From: Pseudobdellovibrionaceae bacterium
GTDB lineage: Bacteria > Bdellovibrionota > UBA1018 > UBA6935
DNA: 37,136 nucleotides
Assembly: GCA_002722705.1 (NCBI GenBank)
Contig: PBMP01000068.1
Span: 1-37,136, forward strand
Reading direction: 5' to 3'
The position numbers were made by a program, and so were the translations under genes. Shown here in pieces: positions 24,037-31,561 of the stretch; the stretch's first letter is position 1; each line of letters begins with the position of its first letter. Under the pieces are notes generated by a model. It did no database searches, was not told the origin of the DNA, and was given only the letters and a program-made list of their open reading frames with translations.

Positions 24037-24465
24037 TCATTTTGTTTGATTTTTAATAGCATAGTCAAAATTAACTTCATTGCTAAAGATGGTTTGAGTG
24101 TCTGCGTTGTTTTTTTGTGTGAGTTCTAAGGCCTCTAACGGAAAAAAAGAGCTAGGAAGATGAGAGATGTTAAGCCATTTGATAACGCTGTCTTCTTTTT
24201 TGTTTTTCACTTCGACTTCATAGATATAGAGGAGTTGAGGAAGGCTATCTGAGTGTATTTCATTTTTGTGAATGATCGAAGAAAGAGAAATAATTTGAAT
24301 TGATTCAAATTCAAGCAAGAGTTCATCTTTTAGTTTTTTCTCTATGTTTTCTTTTGTATGAGTTTTATAGAAAGGGAGACGTGGTCCTTTATCTGTGTAA
24401 ATTACTCCAATAGAGTCTTTGTTAGTTGACCAAATAAGTGCACCTGTTTGAATATGTTTGTGCAT
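24037..24465 (-). CDS. Degenerate Nudix-fold protein
   Basis: This 142-residue protein has the layout of a Nudix hydrolase: GALIWSTNKDSIGVIYTDKG, a helix preceded by PRLPFYK, then LLYIYEVEVKNKKEDSVIKWLNISHLP. The Nudix box GX5EX7REUXEEXGU is not preserved: the segment aligning with REUXEE reads DELLLE and the Gly residues are lost. It is therefore probably not a metal-dependent pyrophosphohydrolase and may act as a binding or regulatory domain. The fold assignment rests on pattern alone. AAAGGACTCTG lies before the ATG. It is divergent from sppA and separated from the cytochrome gene by a terminator. Confidence 0.5.
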   Translation of the reverse strand: MHKHIQTGALIWSTNKDSIGVIYTDKGPRLPFYKTHTKENIEKKLKDELLLEFESIQIISLSSIIHKNEIHSDSLPQLLYIYEVEVKNKKEDSVIKWLNISHLPSSFFPLEALELTQKNNADTQTIFSNEVNFDYAIKNQTK

Positions 24466-24601
24466 CAGAGTCCTTTCTTTTGCTGGATTGTTTTACTTAA
24501 GAATAAGACTTTTTAGGATTTGAAGCAAATTTTGAAATCAAAAGAACCCTTTTGAAGAGTTTGGTGTTGTCTATCTTTTTGAAATCTATAAATATAAGGT
24601 C

Positions 24602-25570
24602 ATGAATCAAAATAAAAAAATGAATCCTCTTTGGTTAGTGCTTGGACTCTCAGGAGTCTTTTTTGTTCTTTTTCTTGTAGTCTCTGCTGCTTTGTTTATG
24701 AAGCAAGGAGAGCAGGATTGGGGAGAAAATCAAATGACTTTTTTTGAAGAAAAAAAAGAAGTTGTTGGGGTAATCGAACTGAACGGAGTGATTTTAAGTT
24801 CGAAGAAAATTTTAAAAAAATTAAAAGACTTTGAAGAAAACAAAAAGGTTAAAGCCGTCGTGATGAGATTGAATTCTCCAGGAGGGGCAGTTGCTCCCTC
24901 TCAGGAAATTTATTCTGCCGTTAAAAATTATTCGAAACCAATTGTTTCTTCTATGGCATCTGTAGCTGCAAGTGGAGCTTATTATATTGCTTCTGGCACT
25001 CAAAAAATTATTGCAAATCCAGGAACGATTACAGGCTCTATCGGAGTGATTATGGAATTTGCTAACCTTTCTAAACTTTATGAATGGGCGAAGATTAAAC
25101 GATATGCGATTTCAACAGGACCGTTTAAAGGATCTGGAGCGGAATATAAACCGATGAGCCCAGAAGCAAGGAAGTTATTTCAAGAGATGATTGACGATGT
25201 TCATATTCAATTTAAGAGCGCGGTGGCTGAAGGACGGAAGTTGAAAATGAGTCAAGTAAACTTGTTAGCTGACGGTCGTGTTTTTAGTGGAAATCAAGCG
25301 AAACAGGTAGGTTTGGTTGATGTACTTGGAGGATTGCGTGAAGCAACTCTTGAAGCAGCTAAACTTGCAGGAATTGAAGGTGAACCCAAAGTGGTTTATC
25401 CGAAAAAGAAACCCCGTGATTGGATGAGTTTGCTGGATTTTGATCCGGAAGCAGACGAGGAGTCCCGTGTTTCGGGAATTTTAAATAAAGTTGGGCTTTC
25501 TGGTATTAAGGAGTTTGTTGGAATTCGAGCCCCTGGAATCTACTGGATTTGGCCTGGAACGGCAAATTAG
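24602..25570 (+). CDS. sppA: Signal peptide peptidase SppA, S49 family (short form)
   Basis: This 322-residue inner-membrane protease degrades cleaved signal peptides. One N-terminal anchor helix (about 9-33) is followed by a ClpP-like serine protease domain. Nucleophile Ser124 lies in SVAASGAYYIA and the general-base Lys176 in STGPFKGSGAEYK, together forming the Ser-Lys dyad of S49. SPGG at 92-95 is the oxyanion-side loop. The length fits the single-domain form, which assembles as an octamer, rather than the ~620-residue duplicated E. coli form. It abuts rsmB with no gap (TAG then GTG). Confidence 0.93.
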   Translation: MNQNKKMNPLWLVLGLSGVFFVLFLVVSAALFMKQGEQDWGENQMTFFEEKKEVVGVIELNGVILSSKKILKKLKDFEENKKVKAVVMRLNSPGGAVAPSQEIYSAVKNYSKPIVSSMASVAASGAYYIASGTQKIIANPGTITGSIGVIMEFANLSKLYEWAKIKRYAISTGPFKGSGAEYKPMSPEARKLFQEMIDDVHIQFKSAVAEGRKLKMSQVNLLADGRVFSGNQAKQVGLVDVLGGLREATLEAAKLAGIEGEPKVVYPKKKPRDWMSLLDFDPEADEESRVSGILNKVGLSGIKEFVGIRAPGIYWIWPGTAN

Positions 25571-26764
25571 GTGAAAGAACGTCTTACAGCGATTCGTGCA
25601 TTTGGAATAGTCCTTCGAGAAAGAGTTTCCATTGAAGAGGCAATTCGAAAGAGTGGTTCCGCAGAAACTCCTTGGATCAGAGATATTATTGCTTCGGCAT
25701 TGAGATTTAGCTCTAGAATTGACTGGATTGTTTCTAAAGAAGTTGAAAAAAAGAAACCCACAGGATGGTTGGGACGAGCAATTAAGCTGGGAGTTGCTCA
25801 GCTTTTATCTCAAAGTCAAACTCCTTCAGAGTTGATCGTTTCAGAAACAGTTGGAGCAATTAAAAAAAAAGAAGGAAAGGCATCGGCTGGGTTTGCAAAT
25901 GCACTTTTGAGGAAAATTTCTCAAAAGAGGGAAAATTTTCAACAAGTGATAGAAAATTTATCTGACTTTGAACTTTTTCAGTGGATGAGTATTCAACCCT
26001 GGATGGCTGAACGTCTAAAAAAGAGTTATGGAAAACAATGGTTGCTTGAGTTTTCTGAAGCGTGTCTTCAACGCCCGAAAACCTGGGCAAGAGTTTTGGG
26101 AAAAGAAACAGAGGGGCTCCCGAAAGGGGCCATTGAGTTTGTCGGTAAAAAAGTTTCTAAAGATCCTTTGTATTTAGATGGGAAAATCTTTATCCAAGAT
26201 ATTTCAAGTCAGATCTTAATTGAAGAGGTGAGTACAATGGTTGAGCCTTTTGGAAAAAAAGCACTCGATTTGTGTGCATCTCCAGGAGGAAAGTCTTTAG
26301 GGCTAGCTTGGAATGGCTTTGAGGTGATTGCTACAGATTATAATGAGAAGCGAATTTCAAGGTTAGTCGATAATTCAAATCGGGCCGGACAGGGACGAGT
26401 TAGTGTTCTTCCTTATTTAGAGACTCAAAAGTTGGGTGATTTTGATTTAGTGTGGATTGATGCTCCTTGTACAGGGAGTGGAATTATTCGACGTCATCCA
26501 GAAGTGAAGTGGAATCGAACTGAAGAGGAGTTTTTTGAATTGATTAAGATTCAGAATCAGTTGATTGATCAAGCTTGGCAGCAAGTCAAACCCAGTGGTT
26601 TTTTGATGTATTCAGTGTGTTCTGTTTTAACAGAAGAAGGTCTGGAGCATTTTCAGTCAGAATTATGGAAGAAAAGGGAAGTAAAGACTTGGACTTTAGC
26701 GCCTCACATCTTTCCCTTTGGAGATGGATTTTATGGGGCTCTTTTTCAAAAGAAAAACCCTTAA
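25571..26764 (+). CDS. rsmB: 16S rRNA m5C967 methyltransferase RsmB-like
   Basis: This 397-residue SAM enzyme methylates C5 of a cytidine in 16S rRNA. Residues 1-~130 form a NusB-like RNA-binding domain (LGVAQLL, GFANALLRK). The Rossmann methyltransferase carries ALDLCASPGGKSL (231-243), DAPCTGSG (Cys300, release cysteine) and YSVCSV (Cys350, nucleophile), the two-Cys signature of m5C enzymes. It starts at a GTG directly after the sppA stop. Its own stop overlaps that of the minus-strand secreted-protein gene by four bases (TTAA). Other m5C paralogues (RsmF, NSUN types) are less likely because of the NusB-like domain. Confidence 0.9.
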   Translation: MKERLTAIRAFGIVLRERVSIEEAIRKSGSAETPWIRDIIASALRFSSRIDWIVSKEVEKKKPTGWLGRAIKLGVAQLLSQSQTPSELIVSETVGAIKKKEGKASAGFANALLRKISQKRENFQQVIENLSDFELFQWMSIQPWMAERLKKSYGKQWLLEFSEACLQRPKTWARVLGKETEGLPKGAIEFVGKKVSKDPLYLDGKIFIQDISSQILIEEVSTMVEPFGKKALDLCASPGGKSLGLAWNGFEVIATDYNEKRISRLVDNSNRAGQGRVSVLPYLETQKLGDFDLVWIDAPCTGSGIIRRHPEVKWNRTEEEFFELIKIQNQLIDQAWQQVKPSGFLMYSVCSVLTEEGLEHFQSELWKKREVKTWTLAPHIFPFGDGFYGALFQKKNP

Positions 26765-28053
26765 AAAGGCTTTCCTCCATTTACGCTGAAACTATGAGCT
26801 TGTCCGACTCCAAAATAAAGGTCTGGATGATCATGCCTTTGATTACAAATGAGTCTTTGAGGAGGATCTCCTGAAACAACGGTTCCAGGTCCTCCAGCTG
26901 GAGCATTATTGAACGTAAAATCAGTTCCACCTTGGTTAATATAGTCCTCGTTTCCACTACAGATACTTGCAAAAGGACCAATGGTCATCTCATAAACGGC
27001 TCCACCCCCAAGTTCTCGAGGGTAAATACTGGCAGTTGTTGCGGTCGGTGTTCTTCTGTAGGTTTGGCAGTGCATTCCAGCAATATGTTTTTGTTGAAAG
27101 ATGACTCCTGGAACGGTTTCATTCATGACCGAGCTGGTTTCTAATCCAGCGGTGTCTGTAATAGTCAGTCGGTATCGTAGGTGTCTTTGAGGGACAGTAA
27201 TAATAGCGTTATTTTCAAAGTCATTATAGAAAGTCCCAGTTGCATTTAGGAATTCATCATTTTTGAACCCTGCCGCTTCTAAGCGATTTACTGTTTCAGA
27301 CACGGAGGCAGTTGTTCTACATCCTTCTGTAGTGATTGCATTGTACTCATGCTCTTTAAGACCACAATATTTCCAACATGTAGCTTCATTGAGTCCTAGC
27401 TGACTTCTGCAACCATGGACACAGAATTGATTCATATTCACTGTTTCGTTATCGGTACTTGTGTATCCTGCAGGGTCACTTCTGAGACGAACACTCCCGG
27501 AGGTGGGATCATATCGAGCGCCTACATTTCTATATTGAGCAGCCGTAAGAACTCCACCAAGAACCCGAGCTTCTTCGACAATATAAACAGTTCCAGCTAC
27601 GGATATTTGCCCAGATTCTCCTGCATTGGTGTCTCTGACTCTAATTTGTCCAGAGCACATAGCCCAATTGCCATCAAACGGAAGAGTTTCAATTTCTTTT
27701 TTGAAAAGACAGACCTGACCAGGATTAAGAACTCCATTTGCATTCAAACAGTTTGTAGAATATCCAGCTGAAGATCCATTGACTTTTAAGGCTTCACCCG
27801 TTGTTGCAATAGCGGACATTGTAGGTGTATTACTTTGAACGTTTGTGGTGAGAAATTGAATATCTAATATAGTTTGATCTACGGTTCCTGTGTTCACAAC
27901 GGTGACCACGCATTGAGCAACTCGACTCATATTTTGTGAAACAATATTTACAGGTACAGCTCCACTGAGTCCCGCAAAACTTTTTGTACGAAGTCCTGCA
28001 AAACTAGGTGAACTTATTAATGTAGATAATGAGAGTAATAATAAGGTTTTCAT
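26761..28053 (-). CDS. Large 12-Cys secreted protein, cassette copy A (no known family)
   Basis: This 430-residue protein has a Sec signal peptide (MKTLLLLSLSTLISSPSFA, cleavage after 19). The mature N-domain (~25-167) looks beta-rich, with GAVPVNI, VVNTGTVDQ, FDGNW and EEARVLGGVL. A middle region carries paired CX3C motifs (Cys211/215 and Cys226/230) and EHEYN. The C-domain has GMHCQ, GGAVYEMTIG, ICSGN, LICNQRHDHPDLYFGVGQ and ends NGGKPF. Its 12 cysteines (48, 102, 115, 133, 211, 215, 226, 230, 245, 329, 365, 403) all match copy B, implying up to six disulfides. GAGG precedes the ATG at 28053. It follows its small partner by 10 bases. No function can be assigned. Confidence 0.8.
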   Translation of the reverse strand: MKTLLLLSLSTLISSPSFAGLRTKSFAGLSGAVPVNIVSQNMSRVAQCVVTVVNTGTVDQTILDIQFLTTNVQSNTPTMSAIATTGEALKVNGSSAGYSTNCLNANGVLNPGQVCLFKKEIETLPFDGNWAMCSGQIRVRDTNAGESGQISVAGTVYIVEEARVLGGVLTAAQYRNVGARYDPTSGSVRLRSDPAGYTSTDNETVNMNQFCVHGCRSQLGLNEATCWKYCGLKEHEYNAITTEGCRTTASVSETVNRLEAAGFKNDEFLNATGTFYNDFENNAIITVPQRHLRYRLTITDTAGLETSSVMNETVPGVIFQQKHIAGMHCQTYRRTPTATTASIYPRELGGGAVYEMTIGPFASICSGNEDYINQGGTDFTFNNAPAGGPGTVVSGDPPQRLICNQRHDHPDLYFGVGQAHSFSVNGGKPF

Positions 28054-28063
28054 AGCAATCCTC

Positions 28064-28417
28064 TTATAGAGTAAGTCCACCTATTCCGCTTCCTGGAGTG
28101 ACAATCACAGAACTCGGTCGAGCACATCTCAATTGATTTCCTGGGCTTTGAGTGGAGTCAATGCAAAAGGTTCCTCGACAGGTTGTACAACTAAAGGCCC
28201 CCCCTACCGCTTGAATTCTTCTCAGTCCTTTTCCACACGTACCAGCACTTCCAACGGTAGTGAGTGTTAAATCTGAAACGATATATCCTGAGGAATAATA
28301 GCTACACTGCTTTACCCCTGGATTTGTAGGATCTGTTGAAGGAGTAGGAGCTTCCAAAGTGATCGCATGCACTGTTCCTGAGAGTATGAATGAGAGTAAA
28401 ATAATAATTCGATTCAT
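28064..28417 (-). CDS. Small 6-Cys secreted protein, cassette copy A (no known family)
   Basis: This 117-residue protein has a signal peptide (MNRIIILLSFILSGTVHA). Six cysteines remain in the mature part. The core motif is SCTTCRGTFCID, then PGNQLRCA, and the protein ends GGLTL. It aligns with the 119-residue copy B protein at all six Cys and at the C-terminal TL. AAGGAGA lies before the ATG, and the gene sits 12 bases after the large copy B gene and 10 bases before large copy A. The fixed small-large order suggests that the products work together in the periplasm or outside the cell. Function unknown. Confidence 0.75.
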   Translation of the reverse strand: MNRIIILLSFILSGTVHAITLEAPTPSTDPTNPGVKQCSYYSSGYIVSDLTLTTVGSAGTCGKGLRRIQAVGGAFSCTTCRGTFCIDSTQSPGNQLRCARPSSVIVTPGSGIGGLTL

Positions 28418-28429
28418 AAGTGAGTCTCC

Positions 28430-29788
28430 TTAAAATGCGTCTCCGCCATTAATGCTAAACGTTGTCGTTTGTCCGACTCCCATATAGAGGTCAGGCATGT
28501 CGTGTCTTTGGTTGCAAATGAGTCTTTGAGGTGGGTTTCCTGCAGAGGTATCAGGTCCATTCATTCCCGCAGTGGTATAGGTGAAATCTCTTCCGCCTTG
28601 TTCATAGAAGTCTCCATTGCCGCTACAGATCGTATTGTAGCCACCGATGGTTACCTCGTAAACTGCTCCTCCAGCAAGTGAGGTATTTACGCGTTTATTT
28701 GTAAAGCTAGGAGGTTTTTTGTATTCCTGGCAGTGCATACCCCCTGGGCTTCGAGTCATTCCAAATGAGCCGTTTGTGGTCATGTACCCAGTAGTTGCTG
28801 TATCTGGTTCGTTTCTAATTACCCATGCATACTTTGATCGGTCAGTTGCATTGTTATACCAGTGATCAAAAGGGTGATAATAAGAAGAGTATGTCGCGTT
28901 TGAGTCGTAACTACTATAAAAATCATTAAATAAAAGATCTGTTTTTAATTCGTAATCTAAACGAGCTTGTTGTCTTACATTTCTACAAACTCGAGTTTTT
29001 TCAGAGTTGTGTTCGTAATCAGCAACTCCGCATCGTTCCATGCACTCATTTGTACGAGTAATGGTATTTGGGTAGCGATGGTTAATGTCAGAATAAGTTG
29101 CGTTATAAGTATTCATGCACGCATGCATGCAGTAGTGATTCATTGTGACTGCAACAAAGTCAGTGGAATCATAACCTCCTGGGGTAGTAGGGTTGGGAAG
29201 AATATTGTCTGTACTTGAGTCATAAGTAGACCCCACTGCACTCATGTAGTTAGCAGCAGAAAGAACTCCTCCAAGAACACGTGCTTCTTGAACAATTCGA
29301 ATAGCTCCAGAAGCAATCACTTGACCCGTACTTGAATTATTAATATCTGAAACGAAAATTCTGCCATTACAAACGGCCCAGTTTCCATCGAAAGGAATTG
29401 TTTCAAGTTGTCTTTTGAAGATACAGTATTCTCCCGGTGCAATCACTCCATCTGAACCTAGACAGCTGGTTGAAAAACTAGGATCAGTTGATGAAACTTT
29501 AACTCCACCTTGCCATCCACTCGTATAAGTACTAAAGGAACTTGAATTGTTTTCGCGATCAAGAGCAAGCATATCTACTCGTTCAATTCGTTGATTTGTT
29601 CCTCCAACATTCACTACGGCAATAAGGCATTGAGCAACGTTGCTTAAATTGTTTGTTCCAATGTTAACTGGTCTTGCACCTGTTGTTCCAATAAACGTCG
29701 CAGGGCGATTCTCTGCAGAAAAGCCTAATTCAAGGTGAAATGAAAAAGTGAGTACTGTTGTCAAAAGGTAGATTTTTTTTAATCTCAT
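28430..29788 (-). CDS. Large 12-Cys secreted protein, cassette copy B (no known family)
   Basis: This 452-residue paralogue of the copy A large protein has a signal peptide (MRLKKIYLLTTVLTFSFHLE, continuing to about residue 25). It shares GARPVNIG, VVNVGGTNQ, FDGNWAVC, QEARVLGGVL, GGMHCQ, GGAVYEVTIG, ICSGN, GPDT, LICNQRHDMPDLYMGVGQ and NGGDAF. Its 12 cysteines (54, 109, 122, 140, 220, 224, 249, 253, 268, 352, 388, 425) correspond one to one with copy A; the gap between the two CX3C pairs is 24 residues here against 10 in A. The middle is Tyr/Asn/Thr-rich and diverged. The ATG at 29788 has GGAG upstream; a GTG at 29812 would overlap the small gene. Confidence 0.8.
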   Translation of the reverse strand: MRLKKIYLLTTVLTFSFHLELGFSAENRPATFIGTTGARPVNIGTNNLSNVAQCLIAVVNVGGTNQRIERVDMLALDRENNSSSFSTYTSGWQGGVKVSSTDPSFSTSCLGSDGVIAPGEYCIFKRQLETIPFDGNWAVCNGRIFVSDINNSSTGQVIASGAIRIVQEARVLGGVLSAANYMSAVGSTYDSSTDNILPNPTTPGGYDSTDFVAVTMNHYCMHACMNTYNATYSDINHRYPNTITRTNECMERCGVADYEHNSEKTRVCRNVRQQARLDYELKTDLLFNDFYSSYDSNATYSSYYHPFDHWYNNATDRSKYAWVIRNEPDTATTGYMTTNGSFGMTRSPGGMHCQEYKKPPSFTNKRVNTSLAGGAVYEVTIGGYNTICSGNGDFYEQGGRDFTYTTAGMNGPDTSAGNPPQRLICNQRHDMPDLYMGVGQTTTFSINGGDAF

Positions 29789-29808
29789 AACTTCTCCAAG
29801 GAGTCTGA

Positions 29809-30168
29809 TCACAGAGTTACGCCCCCTGCTCCTGGCCCGACTCCACCACTGCCGCTACCAACGCCCCCTCCAGAGGGGACTTGAATTGCGGTTTCAGATT
29901 CTGCACATCGAAGCTGGCTTCCAGGGTTTCGAGTTTCGTCGACGCAAATCACGCCGTGACAGTTAGCACACCTTAAACCTATGTTAGGGACAAAAACTCG
30001 AATCTCTCCCCCTCCACATCGGCCATTGGAAGGGTTTCCATAAGGAATAGAAGTGACGTTGCTTAAACCACTACAACTGCCCATTGCACGCGTCGACGCA
30101 TGAATTACGGTTGTTTGACCTACTAAAATAAACCCAAGCCCCAAAAGGCTGAGAAATAAAGGTTTCAT
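29809..30168 (-). CDS. Small 6-Cys secreted protein, cassette copy B (no known family)
   Basis: This 119-residue protein has a signal peptide (MKPLFLSLLGLGFILVG to about IHA at 24). The mature chain has six Cys with core LRCANCHGVICVDE, then PGSQLRCAE, and a Gly-rich tail (repeated GGVG/GSGG) ending GGVTL. CANCH resembles a CXXCH heme site, but the paralogue has CTTCR, so heme binding is not a shared trait. A strong AGGGGGG Shine-Dalgarno precedes the ATG. It is the first gene of the four-gene minus-strand block and lies 20 bases before large copy B. Confidence 0.75.
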   Translation of the reverse strand: MKPLFLSLLGLGFILVGQTTVIHASTRAMGSCSGLSNVTSIPYGNPSNGRCGGGEIRVFVPNIGLRCANCHGVICVDETRNPGSQLRCAESETAIQVPSGGGVGSGSGGVGPGAGGVTL

Positions 30169-30217
30169 TCTTTCCCCCCTAGGAACGAATCAAAGACCCA
30201 AAAGTCTAATACCTCTC

Positions 30218-30226
30218 ATTTTAACA
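30218..30226 (-). promoter_or_regulatory. Candidate extended -10 promoter for the secreted-protein operon
   Basis: On the minus strand TGTTAAAAT forms a TGn-extended -10 (TAAAAT, five of six consensus bases) with no clear -35, predicting a start near 30211 and a ~43-nt leader before the ATG at 30168. Confidence 0.4.
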
Positions 30227-30273
30227 CAAACTTTAAAAAAACTAATTTTTTGACGGTAAAAAAGCTACAATTT

Positions 30274-31482
30274 CTATCGCGTTGATTTATTTGAGCAAAT
30301 TATAATATCCCCTCTGAAAAACTTCTGTTTTTGAGAGAGAGTGACTCTTTTCGTGGTTTCAGGAGCACAAAGAAGTGAGTGTGTTTTGTTTTTTTTGTTC
30401 TGAGATGAAGAGAGGGGGTCAGAAAGGACACGCCATTCATCAATTTTTTTAGATGAATTTTTTTGAGGGGAACCTGCAATAAAATAAGAAAATCTCTGAA
30501 ATCGATTTTGAATTTCGAGTGATTTTTTTATTCCGTTTAAAAGAGCAGAAGGAATGAAGGTAGGAAGAGAGAAGTGACACCAATCTTTTCCATTAGAAAG
30601 AGGACAGGCTTCTTGATGAAGACAAGGAGCTAGAATAAAGAGATTTTGTTCTTGGATTAAATAGTCCCTAAATAACGCTAAATTTTGAGCAGAATCTTTT
30701 GCCGCAGGTTCTACTGCAAGAATAAGTAATTTAGGATTTTTTCGCACTTCTGAAGCTATTTTTTTTGTGATTTTTTGATTTAGTTTTCTAGATTCATTTA
30801 AAACATTTCCTAGAAAAATGAGATCATTCGTTGTCATAGTATTCATTGGTTTTTCAGGAATCCATGTTTTTATAGAAATAGAGTGGTTTTCTGATTTTAA
30901 GAAATCGATTAATTCCTTGCCGTCTTTCATAATTTTGGGATCAGAGTCAACCCAGTTAAACTCGAGAGAAATTTTTTGTTTGGCGTAGTGTTTTTTTAGA
31001 AAAAAGAGAAAAGCAATAGATGCAGTACCAGGTCCACATCCATAATCTAGAATAGTAATCGTTTTTTTTGTTTTTATTTTTTCTTCAAAATAACTTTTAT
31101 GAAGTTCAAAAAGGCTAAAAAAAGAAGCTGCATGAACTTGTAAAAGGTAGAGAATGTAGCTTGCTCTAAATTTTTTATGAGAAAAGTAACCTTTTCTTTT
31201 TTCATGAAGTGAGAAAGCTCGGTCAGTTGTAAAGTGTTCGGATAGCTCTATGATTCCAGAAAGGTAAAATTTAAAATCATTGGAAGTAAATTCTTTTGTA
31301 TTGTTTCTCCCTCTAGGAGGGTAGGTTTTTTTCACCCAAAGAGGAATCGTTTCATCAAAATAATTTTTCCATCTTTTAGGATAAAAGTCTTTTGTGGTGT
31401 CAATTTTTTTTCGTTCTGGAAGTGTAAATGGCCAAGCGATTCTTTTTTTTACTTCTATTAACGTCGAGTCTTGATTTTTCAT
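30274..31482 (-). CDS. Rsm22/METTL17-like methyltransferase with candidate Fe-S cysteines
   Basis: This 402-residue protein has a SAM-binding motif I ILDYGCGPGTASIAF (~144-158) and the Rsm22-type C-terminal region. Conserved cysteines appear as Cys287-LHQEA-Cys293, Cys302 in DWCHF and Cys372 in LLCAPE. This spacing matches the four ligands that hold a [4Fe-4S] cluster in the mitochondrial Rsm22/METTL17 family, as known from the literature. The family associates with the small ribosomal subunit; bacterial members are little studied. Its Shine-Dalgarno AGGAGG is only one base before the ATG, but no better start exists. It precedes the secreted-protein operon. Confidence 0.8.
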   Translation of the reverse strand: MKNQDSTLIEVKKRIAWPFTLPERKKIDTTKDFYPKRWKNYFDETIPLWVKKTYPPRGRNNTKEFTSNDFKFYLSGIIELSEHFTTDRAFSLHEKRKGYFSHKKFRASYILYLLQVHAASFFSLFELHKSYFEEKIKTKKTITILDYGCGPGTASIAFLFFLKKHYAKQKISLEFNWVDSDPKIMKDGKELIDFLKSENHSISIKTWIPEKPMNTMTTNDLIFLGNVLNESRKLNQKITKKIASEVRKNPKLLILAVEPAAKDSAQNLALFRDYLIQEQNLFILAPCLHQEACPLSNGKDWCHFSLPTFIPSALLNGIKKSLEIQNRFQRFSYFIAGSPQKNSSKKIDEWRVLSDPLSSSQNKKNKTHSLLCAPETTKRVTLSQKQKFFRGDIIICSNKSTR

Positions 31483-31561
31483 GCCTCCTTAATATGGTAT
31501 ATTTTACTTAGGTTTTCTATGGAAAACGCAAAGCTTTTAGTTTTAGGAGGAAACTTAAGGT

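Larger units (their letters stand above)
26761..30168 (-). repeat. Tandem duplication of a two-gene secreted-protein cassette
   Basis: In transcription order the block reads small B, large B, small A, large A. Both small proteins and both large proteins are paralogous with all cysteines conserved (6 and 12). Gaps are 10-20 bases, which fits one operon. The copies are diverged at DNA level, so the duplication is not recent, although short DNA matches remain (for example around 26845-26870 and 28505-28530). Confidence 0.8.

Noticed and set aside
29925-29975. CANCH in the small copy B protein as a c-type heme site
   Set aside because: The paralogue has CTTCR at the same place and both cysteines belong to a conserved six-Cys set, so disulfides are more likely.
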